This document shows positions 18,406 to 27,393 of a stretch of 64,000 nucleotides of DNA, piece by piece. This DNA is from Savagea serpentis (GTDB lineage: Bacteria; Bacillota; Bacilli; Bacillales_A; Planococcaceae). The stretch lies in the NCBI RefSeq assembly GCF_015351395.1, contig NZ_JADKPV010000004.1, positions 163,892 to 227,891 of the forward strand, given 5' to 3'. The position numbers and the translations under genes were made by a program. Under the pieces are notes generated by a model. That model was given only the letters and a program-made list of their open reading frames with translations, was not told where the DNA came from and made no database searches. Each line of letters starts with the position of its first letter. Positions within the stretch are counted from its first letter, which is position 1.

Positions 18406-18421
18406 TGCAATATTCATGCCA
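18406..18421 (-). promoter_or_regulatory. Sigma-54 (-24/-12) promoter of the catabolic operon
   Basis: TGGCATG-AATA-TTGCA on the minus strand matches the sigma-54 consensus (TGGCACG-N4-TTGCA) with the invariant GG and GC at the correct spacing. It lies about 40 bases before the E1alpha start and faces away from the sigma-54 activator gene. Transcription from it would require that activator. Confidence 0.9.
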
Positions 18422-18429
18422 ATTGAAAT

Positions 18430-18443
18430 TGTAAGTGCTTTCA
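18430..18443 (-). promoter_or_regulatory. Candidate cre (CcpA) site
   Basis: TGTAAGTGCTTTCA matches the palindromic cre consensus TGAAAGCGCTTTCA at 12 of 14 positions and lies just upstream of the -24 element. Carbon catabolite repression of the operon is inferred. Confidence 0.6.
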
Positions 18444-18490
18444 ACGTTTCCATGCATTATTTCCTATTGAAACGATGATTTTTTGCCTGT

Positions 18491-18510
18491 ATGATGAATA
18501 AAATCATCAT
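18491..18510. promoter_or_regulatory. Candidate upstream activator site for the sigma-54 activator
   Basis: ATGATGA-N6-TCATCAT is a perfect 7-base inverted repeat about 85 bases upstream of the -24 element, a usual distance for activator binding. It also lies just before the ribosome site of the activator gene, so binding could feed back on that gene. A second repeat, CGTTTC/GAAACG at 18445-18474, is an alternative site. Confidence 0.5.
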
Positions 18511-18527
18511 TAAGGAGGCTTTTTTGC

Positions 18528-20174
18528 GTGAATCATCAATTAAATTCGAGTTTAGGAATTATCATCTTGGATGAACATGGGCATTTTAAGCATACAAACG
18601 AAGTCGCCCAGCACTTTTTATACTATTTCGAGACGTTCAAATCTCACTTCCAAGAAAATATCCAACATTATTGTTTATTAGAATGTTTATGTGAAATTAC
18701 GAATTTATCGATCAATGATGGCATCATATTCATTCAACCGTTATCGAATGTCGTCTTACTGGAAAGAGAAAATAAAAAATCTGCAGAAGTTTATAATGAA
18801 TTGTATGAGGTCATCAACTCCTCTTTTGATGGAATCGTTATTTCTGATAATAAAGGATTAATTTTGCATCAAAATCCTGCATACGGGAATATTACTGGCC
18901 TGCATCCTTCTGAATGTATCGGGAGGAATTTAACAGAATTGGAAGAGCTCGGCGTCATCGACCATTCGGCTACGCTACAAGCCCTTTATAAAAATGATTC
19001 GGTCACGATTAATCAATCGATCAATACTGGTAAAAATGTACTCGTATCAGCCGTACCGATTCGTGACAAAACGGGAGATATAAAAAAAGTCGTCAACAAT
19101 GTGCGCGATTTGACTCAATTAAATCAATTAGAAACAGAAATTCAAACTTTAGAAGAAACGAATCAAAAAATTACAGAAGAATTAAAATCGTTAAAAGAAC
19201 AATTAAATCCTAAGCTTTCCCTCATTTCTTCCTCCGCTAAAATGAAAGAAGTCATTGAACGCGCGCTAAAAATCGCGCAAATTGATTCAGGGGTCATCAT
19301 CCAAGGGGAATCAGGGGTAGGGAAAGAAAAAATCGTCAATCTCATTCATATGCATAGCTTACGTAAAAAGAAACCACTCATTAAAATAAATTGTGGCGCC
19401 ATTCCAGAAAATTTACTAGAATCCGAATTATTCGGTTACGTATCAGGATCATTCACAGGCGCTTCCAAACAAGGGAAAATTGGACTGATCGAAGCAGCCA
19501 ATGACGGAATTTTATTTTTGGATGAAATCGGAGAGATGCCACTTGACTTACAAGTGAAAATTTTACGCGTGTTAGAAGAACGCGAAATTACTCCTGTCGG
19601 TGGAACGACGCCCCGAACGGTTAACGTGCGCATTATCGCAGCGACAAATCGTGATTTAAACGCGATGGTTCAAGCAGGAGAATTTCGGAAAGATTTATTT
19701 TATCGCTTAAACATCATCCCTATTATTATCCCGCCGCTACGCGAACGAAAAGAAGATGTCATTCCACTCACTTATCATTTTTTAAAAGAATTAAACGAAC
19801 AATACGGATTGAATAAACAAATTAGTAGCGAAGTTCTCGAACGCTTACGTCGTTATGACTGGCCTGGAAATGTCCGAGAGCTTCAAAATATGGTCGAACG
19901 CATCGTTTTAATGAGTGAAGACAATGTCCTCAAATCTGCACATATCGATAAAGAATTTTCGAACGATCGAGTGAACGACCGTGTGGAAACGATGATTCCA
20001 GAAGCGAATGTACCCCTGAAACAATATTTAGCTTCAATTGAAATTCACTTTTTAAAAGAGCGCATTAAAGAACATCCTAGCTTACGCAGTGCAGCTCGTT
20101 CACTCGATATTGATCAATCGACACTCGTCCGCAAAATGAAACGCTACAATCTACGCGTAGAAGACATTAAATAA
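18528..20174 (+). CDS. Sigma-54-dependent transcriptional activator with PAS domain
   Basis: A 548-residue enhancer-binding protein. Residues 1-80 have no recognised domain, a PAS sensor spans about 90-195, then a short coiled coil (about 198-225). The AAA+ domain has Walker A GESGVGKE (260-267), the sigma-54 contact loop GSFTGA (307-312, Ser in place of the usual Ala) and Walker B ILFLDEIGEM. A C-terminal helix-turn-helix (about 520-542, LRSAARSLDIDQSTLVRKM) is of the TyrR/RocR/AcoR kind. The GTG start follows AAGGAGG by 9 bases. It is divergent from the operon with the sigma-54 promoter and is almost surely its regulator; the PAS domain probably senses the inducer. Confidence 0.93.
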   Translation: MNHQLNSSLGIIILDEHGHFKHTNEVAQHFLYYFETFKSHFQENIQHYCLLECLCEITNLSINDGIIFIQPLSNVVLLERENKKSAEVYNELYEVINSSFDGIVISDNKGLILHQNPAYGNITGLHPSECIGRNLTELEELGVIDHSATLQALYKNDSVTINQSINTGKNVLVSAVPIRDKTGDIKKVVNNVRDLTQLNQLETEIQTLEETNQKITEELKSLKEQLNPKLSLISSSAKMKEVIERALKIAQIDSGVIIQGESGVGKEKIVNLIHMHSLRKKKPLIKINCGAIPENLLESELFGYVSGSFTGASKQGKIGLIEAANDGILFLDEIGEMPLDLQVKILRVLEEREITPVGGTTPRTVNVRIIAATNRDLNAMVQAGEFRKDLFYRLNIIPIIIPPLRERKEDVIPLTYHFLKELNEQYGLNKQISSEVLERLRRYDWPGNVRELQNMVERIVLMSEDNVLKSAHIDKEFSNDRVNDRVETMIPEANVPLKQYLASIEIHFLKERIKEHPSLRSAARSLDIDQSTLVRKMKRYNLRVEDIK

Positions 20175-20177
20175 ACT

Positions 20178-20215
20178 AAAAAAAGAGTGATGCAAAAATG
20201 CATCACTCTTTTTTT
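20178..20215. terminator. Bidirectional terminator
   Basis: AAAAAAAGAGTGATGCA and its complement form a perfect hairpin with T-runs on both strands, between the activator gene and the convergent small gene. Confidence 0.92.
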
Positions 20216-20408
20216 AAGATTTCGACGATTTCATATAATAAGCTTTTAACATTTCCCCTTTTTCCTCCAAAGTCACTTCGCCGTCGATATAACGCTGTAA
20301 TAAATGAAGGTAAAATTCCGAATGGGAACGATTAGACAGCCCTAAAGAATTCCGAGCACTCGCTAACTCAACACTCGCTTTACGTTCTTCTCTCGTTTGC
20401 AAATTCAT
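20214..20408 (-). CDS. Small protein resembling VbhA-type antitoxins
   Basis: A 64-residue cytoplasmic protein. The pattern ASARNSLGLSNRSHSEF followed by LLQRYIDGEVTLEE resembles the VbhA-like antitoxin domain that partners Fic AMP-transferase toxins, but the inhibitory S/T-xxx-E-G/N motif is not evident and no Fic gene is in the window. The ATG at 20408 is preceded by GAGGAGGG; the upstream ATG (20423) lies before that site. It is probably an orphan member; function unknown. Confidence 0.6.
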   Translation of the reverse strand: MNLQTREERKASVELASARNSLGLSNRSHSEFYLHLLQRYIDGEVTLEEKGEMLKAYYMKSSKS

Positions 20409-20630
20409 ACATACCCTCCTCATCCTTTAATATTCATATGCCTGTTTCGTCCATAATAACCTTATTCAATAGGGAATATATGTATATTTTAACATTCTAT
20501 CTAATCGATGGCGAGTGTTGTGCGAGGAAAACGAAGACATTGCTTTAAATCATATGTCAGTTGAAAGCATGATCCATCCTATGCGATAATTCATCTATGA
20601 GAACAAACGTTTCAAGAAAGGAGTGTGCGT

Positions 20631-22769
20631 ATGAATACGGTCATATTTGCAGAAAAACCATCCCAAGCTAAAGCTTATGCGGATGCATTTACTGTGGCCA
20701 GTAAACATAAAACCCATATTATTCTCGCTGCTTGCCCTACCTTTCCAAATGGAGCTACTATTACATGGGGGATTGGACATTTAGTGGAATTAAAAGACCC
20801 TAAAGCTTATGACACCAAATGGACGCGTTGGAACCTAGCCAGTCTACCGATTTTCCCAGAAACTTTTGAATTTCAAGTCGCTAAAGGAAAGTTCCAACAA
20901 TTTAAAGCTGTCCAGCAACTTTTTCGACAAGCAGATTTGATTATTAATGCCTGTGATATTGACCGAGAAGGGTCGAATATTTTTTATTCGATTTTCCGTT
21001 TAACTGGAGCGCGGCCGAAACAAATTTTACGCTTGTGGATCAACTCGTTAGAAGTCGATGAAATTCGTCGAGGCTTCACTCAACTGCAGACGAATGAACG
21101 CGATTTAAAATTGTATGATGAAGCGCGCACGCGTCAAGTGAGCGACTGGCTCGTCGGGATGAACGCTTCCCGTATTTATACGTTACTTCTGCAACAACGT
21201 GGCTATGAAGATGTCTTCCCTGTCGGCCGCGTGCAGTCGCCGACTGTCTTTCTCGTTTACGAACGGATGAAAGAGATCGAACAGTTCAAAGTAGAACCTT
21301 TCTTCGAAGCCGTCGCTACGTTCCAAAGTGCACAAGGAACATATGAAGGAAAGGTCGACGGACGGTTTAAAACACGCCAAGAAGTAGAACGACTATTGCA
21401 TCAACATGCAATTCAGCCGAATGATGAAGGAACGATTACTAAACATACGGAGCGCGAAAAACGTCAACTCCCTCCTCTCCTTCATTCGCTCTCTACTTTA
21501 CAAGCGACCGCCAACCGAAAATGGAAAATGAGTCCAGCAGTCACTTTAAAAACGGCCCAAACGCTTTATGAAAAAAAGTATATTTCCTATCCACGCACGG
21601 ATAGCCGTCATATTACGACGAATGAGTGGCAATACATTCAACAAAATAAAGAGCGCTATGAAACACTCCTTGAGCAACCGTTCGAAGCAGCTACGATGAA
21701 ACCATCGAAGCGCTATGTCGACAATGCGAAAGTGCAAGAACATTACGCGATCGTCCCGACGAAAACCGTACCTGCTCGAACGACGATAGAAAAAATGAAA
21801 CGAGAAGAACGATTACTTTATGAAGAAATTTTAAGAACGACATTATGCATGTTCCATCGTTCATTCATCTATTTAGAAACGAGCGTCACGACCGATGTAA
21901 AACGTCTTCCTTTCCTGTCAAAAGGAAAGCGTACACTCGACGTCGGATGGAAAGAGCTCTTTCAACAATCGAACGACAAAGAAGACGAGGCAAATATGCT
22001 TCCGCCTTTACAAAAAGGAGAAACAGTCCGCGCGACAATCCAGATTCACGAAGGGAAAACGACACCGCCAAAACCTTATACAGAAGGTCAATTAATCACT
22101 TTAATGAAAACGTGTGGGAAACATATCGAAGACGAAGCGGAAGTTGAAATTTTAAAAGAGATTGAAGGCATCGGTACAGAAGCGACACGCAGTTCGATTA
22201 TCGAAACTTTAAAAACTCATCAATACATTGACGTCCAAAAAAACATCGTCCAATTAACCGATAAAGGAAGAATTTTTTGCGAAGCGATTCAAGGGACCTT
22301 ACTAGCGAGTCCTTCCATGACCGCAAAATGGGAAACGTATTTGAAAAAAATTGGTGCTGGAACAGGTTCAAGTGAGAAATTTTTAACGAGCATGGAGAAA
22401 TTTTTACACCACTTACTCGCCACGACACCTGATGAACTTCAACGACGGCCTTTCACAGTCGCGCCTTTCATAGGAAAGAAAAAAGCGACGAAATGGGACC
22501 GAATTCCGATCGCCACATGTCCGAGATGTCAGAAAGGGAAAATCGTACAACGTCAATCGTTTTACGGATGTACGCATTACCGCCAAGGATGTAAGCAAAC
22601 ATTTCCCGGGACATTTTTAAAAAAGAAATTGACGAAAACGAATATTAAACATTTATGCGAAAAAGGAGAAACGAATGTAATTAAAGGATTCACATCGAAT
22701 GACGGCAAAACCTTCAACGCAAAACTCCAATTTCAACGCGGTGAAATTTCACTTCTATTTGAACCGTAA
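20631..22769 (+). CDS. topB: DNA topoisomerase III (type IA)
   Basis: A 712-residue topoisomerase that relaxes and decatenates DNA by single-strand passage. The N-terminal Toprim domain begins with TVIFAEKPSQAKAYA and has the acidic set DIDREGSNIFY (about residues 110-120). The catalytic tyrosine is in YISYPRTDSRH (about residue 320). A C-terminal zinc-ribbon-like part (CPRCQKGK, later GCTHYRQGC) follows. I chose the ATG at 20631, 7 bases after AAAGGAG; a GTG two codons upstream touches that site. It is a single gene ended by a strong terminator. Confidence 0.95.
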   Translation: MNTVIFAEKPSQAKAYADAFTVASKHKTHIILAACPTFPNGATITWGIGHLVELKDPKAYDTKWTRWNLASLPIFPETFEFQVAKGKFQQFKAVQQLFRQADLIINACDIDREGSNIFYSIFRLTGARPKQILRLWINSLEVDEIRRGFTQLQTNERDLKLYDEARTRQVSDWLVGMNASRIYTLLLQQRGYEDVFPVGRVQSPTVFLVYERMKEIEQFKVEPFFEAVATFQSAQGTYEGKVDGRFKTRQEVERLLHQHAIQPNDEGTITKHTEREKRQLPPLLHSLSTLQATANRKWKMSPAVTLKTAQTLYEKKYISYPRTDSRHITTNEWQYIQQNKERYETLLEQPFEAATMKPSKRYVDNAKVQEHYAIVPTKTVPARTTIEKMKREERLLYEEILRTTLCMFHRSFIYLETSVTTDVKRLPFLSKGKRTLDVGWKELFQQSNDKEDEANMLPPLQKGETVRATIQIHEGKTTPPKPYTEGQLITLMKTCGKHIEDEAEVEILKEIEGIGTEATRSSIIETLKTHQYIDVQKNIVQLTDKGRIFCEAIQGTLLASPSMTAKWETYLKKIGAGTGSSEKFLTSMEKFLHHLLATTPDELQRRPFTVAPFIGKKKATKWDRIPIATCPRCQKGKIVQRQSFYGCTHYRQGCKQTFPGTFLKKKLTKTNIKHLCEKGETNVIKGFTSNDGKTFNAKLQFQRGEISLLFEP

Positions 22770-22772
22770 CGT

Positions 22773-22815
22773 AAAAAAGTTCCATTTTGGCATATAACCA
22801 AAATGGAACTTTTTA
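22773..22815. terminator. Bidirectional terminator between topB and the AarF-like gene
   Basis: AAAAAAGTTCCATTTTGG and CCAAAATGGAACTTTTT form a perfect hairpin around a 7-base loop, with T-runs on both strands. Confidence 0.92.
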
Positions 22816-24729
22816 TTTTTTTGTGCGATACATACTTTGGATCGCGACACGAATTAACATAATGACACTTAGCCCGAGTCCAGAATAACCGAATATGTTC
22901 AGGAAGGAATACCCTTCTTGTATTTCATTTTGCGCTAAAAAGAGCGCACCTAACGATAAAATTCCGAATGAAATGCCAGCAAAGCTTAAAAAGACGAGAT
23001 TGAGTACTTCATTGGCAAACTGCTTATTTTCTTTATGAGAAAAGATGCCCATTTGAATCGTAAAGTCACCGTTTTCCGCTTGACGCAATACACGATCGAT
23101 TCTTCTCGGAAATGCGCGTAGGCGCGGTAATGTGTTTAACAGTTCATCTTCAATCGTCTGTTCGAGCACTTCTTTTCCTTTTTCCATCGTCAATTGGGAT
23201 TTCAAAAATGTTTTCATCACTTCAGATAGGTTAAACGTCGGATCTGTTTCTTGCAAGCTACCTTGTAATGTAATTAAGCTGCGAAATGCCATCGCGACAT
23301 TCGGATGAAACTGCAATCCGAAATCGCCCATCATTTCAAATAAATCTGTGCCCATATCTTCTAAAATGTCACCATCGAATGAATGGACGACGAGAAATTG
23401 ACTGAGTGCTTGTTCTAATTGTTTTAAATTAATTTGGTCACCATTTTCGACGAGACGTTCTACTCCAATCGCCATCGACTCTGGATTTTGACGTGTAATT
23501 CCAATCAATAACCACGTAAAACCTCTTCTTTGCATCGCTGATAATTTACCGACCGATCCAAAATCTAAAAAAGCAGGCGTCCCATCTTTTAAAATATAAA
23601 TATTGCCTGGATGGGGATCTCCGTGGAACACACCGCGGTCAAAAATTTGAGCAAGCATTTCTTCGAAAATATCGCTCGCTAGCTGACGACGTTTTTCCAC
23701 TGGATATTGTGCAGATTTTGATAAACTGACGCCGTCTAAAAATTCAACGACGAGAATTTCGCTCGTGCAATAGTCGGGATACACTTTCGGAATATAGACG
23801 ACATCGTCCATCATTTTGCGCATTTGTACAATATTCGAAAGCTCAATCGACAAATCGACTTCTTCATATAAATTGTCGATAAATCCTTCTGCGATACTCG
23901 TAATGTTCACACTCTGAGCCCAAGGCATACGGCTTTCTAATAAATGTGCGAATGTATCTAAAATCGTCACATCCACTTCCATTTGCTCTTTTAGTTCGGG
24001 TCGTAGCACTTTGACCACGACTTGTTCTCCTGTATGTAATGTCGCGCGGTGCACTTGAGCAATCGATGCTGCCGCTAGAGGTTCTTCATCAAATGTTTGA
24101 AAAATCTCATCGATCGGACGCTTCAGTTGGGCTTCGATAATTTTACGTACTTCCGATCCAGGTAAACTGCGCACATTTTCTTGCAAATGTGCCATCTCTT
24201 CAATAAATATAGGTGAAAACAAGTCAGTACGCGTCGATAAAAACTGACCGAATTTAACGAACACGCCACCTGCTTGTTCTAATGTTTTACGCAAAGATGC
24301 GCCGATATGTTGATTGCGCGATTCAGCATTCAAATGCAACGGGCTTTTAAATAATCCGTTTCGCATAACGAGTCGCATTAAATGCAAATAACGAAATTGT
24401 GTACGGAAGAAAATTTTCACACGGGTAAATGGATTAGAGGAACGTTCTCGCCGCACCGTACGCCCTGAATCCGACATCATTTCTAAAATAAGTGAAAAAC
24501 CCATCGATACGATAATTAATGTAATAAAGTATAAAAATGTATAATGGTCAAATTGAATAATATGTTGTGTCGGGGGCATCCGCTTAATATGAAATGTATA
24601 GTACGCAGCACTTGAGAAGACGAGTGAAAAAATTGAAGAAATTAACACTTTCCCACGCGCGTCGTAATTTCCAATTAATCGATAACTAATAAAGCTAAAG
24701 AGTACAAATAAAATAATAGCATAAAGCAT
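22813..24729 (-). CDS. AarF/UbiB (ABC1) family atypical kinase
   Basis: A 638-residue membrane-linked kinase-like protein. Three or four N-terminal hydrophobic segments (about residues 1-90) precede the kinase domain with KFGQFLSTR (KxGQ motif), an alanine-rich nucleotide loop (AAASIAQVH), the lysine in VVVKVLRPE, HGDPHPGN and DFGSVG. Two more hydrophobic segments end the protein. UbiB-family proteins act in isoprenoid lipid or quinone metabolism as ATPases; the extra N-terminal membrane segments are characteristic of a Bacillota/actinobacterial form. The start at 24729 follows GGGAGG at good spacing; the frame is open 18 codons further upstream without a ribosome site. Confidence 0.88.
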   Translation of the reverse strand: MLYAIILFVLFSFISYRLIGNYDARGKVLISSIFSLVFSSAAYYTFHIKRMPPTQHIIQFDHYTFLYFITLIIVSMGFSLILEMMSDSGRTVRRERSSNPFTRVKIFFRTQFRYLHLMRLVMRNGLFKSPLHLNAESRNQHIGASLRKTLEQAGGVFVKFGQFLSTRTDLFSPIFIEEMAHLQENVRSLPGSEVRKIIEAQLKRPIDEIFQTFDEEPLAAASIAQVHRATLHTGEQVVVKVLRPELKEQMEVDVTILDTFAHLLESRMPWAQSVNITSIAEGFIDNLYEEVDLSIELSNIVQMRKMMDDVVYIPKVYPDYCTSEILVVEFLDGVSLSKSAQYPVEKRRQLASDIFEEMLAQIFDRGVFHGDPHPGNIYILKDGTPAFLDFGSVGKLSAMQRRGFTWLLIGITRQNPESMAIGVERLVENGDQINLKQLEQALSQFLVVHSFDGDILEDMGTDLFEMMGDFGLQFHPNVAMAFRSLITLQGSLQETDPTFNLSEVMKTFLKSQLTMEKGKEVLEQTIEDELLNTLPRLRAFPRRIDRVLRQAENGDFTIQMGIFSHKENKQFANEVLNLVFLSFAGISFGILSLGALFLAQNEIQEGYSFLNIFGYSGLGLSVIMLIRVAIQSMYRTKK

Positions 24730-24784
24730 ACAAAGCGCCTCCCTTACGTTTCTTTTACTATACCCTAAAATGCGCTGACTCATC

Positions 24785-24820
24785 CAAAAAATCGACGTTT
24801 GAGAATGTTCTCAAACGTCG
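24785..24820 (-). terminator. Terminator of the MMPL operon
   Basis: CGACGTTTGAGAA/TTCTCAAACGTCG is a perfect 13-base stem with a 2-base loop, followed on the minus strand by TTTTTT. It also separates this operon from the AarF gene downstream. Confidence 0.88.
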
Positions 24821-24829
24821 ACTGTTCGT

Positions 24830-26905
24830 TTAACGGTTCGGCCAGAAGCTCAATTTGCCGAGTAGTTTGACGAATGCTGGGATGACGATCGGACGCACGA
24901 CGAATGTGTCGAGCAAAATACCGAGTGCCATCATCATACCGAACAATTTTAATTCATTGACCGGCATCGTCGTTAAGACGAGGAATGTCGCAGCTAAAAT
25001 TAACCCTGCAGAACTTATGACACCACCTGTTCGTTCCACTCCGATTCGAATCGCTTCTTCTAGCTCATGATGTTTCAACTCTTCTCGAATTCGTGCAATC
25101 AACATAATCGAGTAGTCGACACCGAGCGCCACGAGGAAGACGAATGTGTACATCGGAATTCGATAACCGATCGTTTGTTGATCGAGTACGAGATCGAACA
25201 TCCATAATGAAAATCCGAATGTCGCAGCGTACGATAATAAAATAGAACCGACCATATAAATCGGTGCGATGACTGATTTCGTTTGGAAACCGAGCATAAT
25301 CGCAATGAGCGCTGTCATTAAGCCGACGACGAGCCAAGTATCGCGCTCGTTAATATCGCGGATGTCGACGTTTTTCGCTGTCTCTCCGGCGATATATAGT
25401 TCATCGCCTTTTTTAGACATGTCTCTCAACATTTCGACCGTATCCATCGCTTCATGACCGTACGGATTACCATCGAATGTAATCGACAATTTGGCCACGT
25501 TGAAATGATCTTCCGCTAACGGATGACCCGTCGGACGAACGGATTGTACACCTTCTAATTCATTCAATTGTTCCATTTTTTCTTTCAATGTATCTTCTGT
25601 CCAATCTTCATCACGAATCATGAGCAATGTTCCTGGAGCGAGACTTCCTTTCGAAAATCCTTCGCCTAATCGCTCATATCCGACGCGAGAAGATAGATCT
25701 TCTGGGAATGATTCAATTAAATCAAACGACGTTTTCATGTTTGTCATATTCCAAGCGCCGACGCCTAATACGAGAACGACTGGAATTAAAAATGTTAAAG
25801 GTTTTGCGGTGACGACATCCGCCACTTTACGCCAAATCGTACGTTTTTCTTTCACGCGCTCTCCGTATTTCGGAATGAACGGCCAAAAGGCAACGCGACC
25901 GAAAATCGCAAACAATGCCGGGAGCAAAGTGAGCCCCGCAATTAACATGACGGCAGCTGCAATCGCAAAGACAGGAGCGAAGTTGCGGTACGGCTCGTAA
26001 AGAGAGAAGAACAATGTGGCCATTCCGAGCACAATCGTACTTCCACTGAAGAAAATAGGCTCTCGCACATGTTTCATCGCTTCACGCATCGCATCGTTCA
26101 CCGATTCATGACGGCGTAACTCTTCACGGAAACGCGAGAAAATTAAAAGTGAATAGTCGGTGACAACTGCAAATAATAAGATTGTCATAATCGATAACGC
26201 TTGACTCTCCGTCACAAACCATTCCGCTTTTGCTGATAAGCCGATAATTTTATCGACGACAACATAGACGATTCCAGCTCCGATCAACGGAATAAGCGTC
26301 AATAAAGGAGCACGGTAAATGAGCAACAATAAGACGAAAATTAAGCCGACGGTCGCCAGTAATAAAACGACATTCGCTTCGCTAAATAATGTGATTGCAT
26401 CGGACGCAATCGCTGCAGGACCTGTCCAATTTAATTCCACATCACTTTTATCTGAATATTCTGTTAATTCTTCAGCTATCAATGTTACTTGTTGGTGAAC
26501 TTTGTCATTATCACCTGCTGGTAATGTAATCGATGTGAAAAATGTCGTTCCATCTTCCGAAATAAGACGCTTTTTAATCGATTCACTCAACTCATCCAAA
26601 TTCGTAATCGTCGCCTCTTCCAATAAAGGATTTTCCCCTACTTTTAGAAGCGCTTCTCCAAATTCGGCAATTTGTTCTTCTGTCAAACCTTCTTCTTTAT
26701 ACAACACGCCAAAGAGTGGCATTCCCTCGTCGTTTGGGAAGTATTCTTTTACAAGTTGTTCTGCTTCGACTGATAAACGATCTTCTGGTAAACCGCCATT
26801 TTTATTGGGCAGTGTAAATTCTTTAGCTCCAGGAGCGACGACACTTAAAATAATCGTCGCTACGAGCCAAATCGCTGCTAATGAAAACCATCTTTTTTTA
26901 TTCAT
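24830..26905 (-). CDS. MMPL/RND family exporter (YdfJ-like)
   Basis: A 691-residue membrane protein with two repeats, each one hydrophobic segment, a large outside loop, then five segments. Repeat 1 has VVTDYSLLIFSRFREELRR (about 246-264) and repeat 2 LVALGVDYSIMLIARIREELK (about 593-613), the paired motifs with the buried aspartate of MMPL/RND exporters. Such proteins export lipids, siderophores or drugs. It overlaps the small membrane protein gene upstream by 4 bases and lies next to a two-component system, an arrangement like YdfHI-YdfJ in B. subtilis. The substrate is unknown. Confidence 0.9.
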   Translation of the reverse strand: MNKKRWFSLAAIWLVATIILSVVAPGAKEFTLPNKNGGLPEDRLSVEAEQLVKEYFPNDEGMPLFGVLYKEEGLTEEQIAEFGEALLKVGENPLLEEATITNLDELSESIKKRLISEDGTTFFTSITLPAGDNDKVHQQVTLIAEELTEYSDKSDVELNWTGPAAIASDAITLFSEANVVLLLATVGLIFVLLLLIYRAPLLTLIPLIGAGIVYVVVDKIIGLSAKAEWFVTESQALSIMTILLFAVVTDYSLLIFSRFREELRRHESVNDAMREAMKHVREPIFFSGSTIVLGMATLFFSLYEPYRNFAPVFAIAAAVMLIAGLTLLPALFAIFGRVAFWPFIPKYGERVKEKRTIWRKVADVVTAKPLTFLIPVVLVLGVGAWNMTNMKTSFDLIESFPEDLSSRVGYERLGEGFSKGSLAPGTLLMIRDEDWTEDTLKEKMEQLNELEGVQSVRPTGHPLAEDHFNVAKLSITFDGNPYGHEAMDTVEMLRDMSKKGDELYIAGETAKNVDIRDINERDTWLVVGLMTALIAIMLGFQTKSVIAPIYMVGSILLSYAATFGFSLWMFDLVLDQQTIGYRIPMYTFVFLVALGVDYSIMLIARIREELKHHELEEAIRIGVERTGGVISSAGLILAATFLVLTTMPVNELKLFGMMMALGILLDTFVVRPIVIPAFVKLLGKLSFWPNR

Positions 26906-27306
26906 ACGAATTTCTCATCCTTTTCGATAAAGAAAGTAACGACGATGAATAAAGCAAAACTAATTAATAAAATTGAGCCACCTACGATATAGAAAATTAA
27001 CGAAATCGTCGGATTGATTTGGAAAGGCTCCATAAATTGTAACCACATGCCTGCTGTTAATCCGATTGAACCGATAATCCCTGTCCAACCATGCGCTGTA
27101 ATTAATTTAGAAGCACGCACTTTAAAGATGCGATAAAATGCTCCCCATGCAAATACTGATAACCAACCGACTAATAAAATATGGGCATGAATTGGTCGGA
27201 ATCCGTAAGATCCAGAACCTGCCATATGTGAACCGAGCACTGCTCCGATTAAACCAAAAATTGCTGAAATACGAATTAAACGTATACTCCATGTTTGTTG
27301 TAACAT
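26902..27306 (-). CDS. Small four-helix membrane protein related to haem-copper oxidase subunit I
   Basis: A 134-residue protein with four hydrophobic helices. The second helix starts with the motif FRPIHAHILLVGWLSVFAWG, which resembles the histidine-bearing helix of the NorB/cbb3 branch of haem-copper oxidases, but the protein has only a third of that family's length and cannot be an oxidase alone. The HxH pair could bind haem. It is co-transcribed with the MMPL exporter (4-base overlap) and is preceded by an HssR-type repeat. A haem-linked helper of the exporter is an inference. Confidence 0.7.
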   Translation of the reverse strand: MLQQTWSIRLIRISAIFGLIGAVLGSHMAGSGSYGFRPIHAHILLVGWLSVFAWGAFYRIFKVRASKLITAHGWTGIIGSIGLTAGMWLQFMEPFQINPTISLIFYIVGGSILLISFALFIVVTFFIEKDEKFV

Positions 27307-27360
27307 ATCGATTTCCTCTCCTTCTACTTCACACTGTATTCACAGTTTAAAATTTCTACA

Positions 27361-27376
27361 TGAACGGAGAGTGAAC
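27361..27376 (-). promoter_or_regulatory. Candidate HssR-type direct repeat upstream of the MMPL operon
   Basis: GTTCA-N6-GTTCA on the minus strand, the two copies 11 bases apart, has the same repeat unit and spacing as the HssR box of hrtAB promoters in Staphylococcus (GTTCATATT repeated after 2 bases). It lies 55-70 bases before the small membrane protein gene, and the HssR-like gene is adjacent. A separate inverted repeat ACTGT-N4-ACAGT is at 27333-27346. Confidence 0.45.
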
Positions 27377-27393
27377 CGAACTTAAACATAATA

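Noticed and set aside
5495..18421. Plain acetoin catabolic operon (acoABCL) as the full explanation
   Set aside because: The first four genes fit, but acetoin needs no TRAP importer, three SDRs, Zn-ADH, ALDH and VOC protein; the substrate is more likely a larger hydroxy acid.
25620..26000. 126-codon open frame on the plus strand within the MMPL gene
   Set aside because: It mirrors the codons of the MMPL frame; composition is unlike a real protein and no ribosome site is present.
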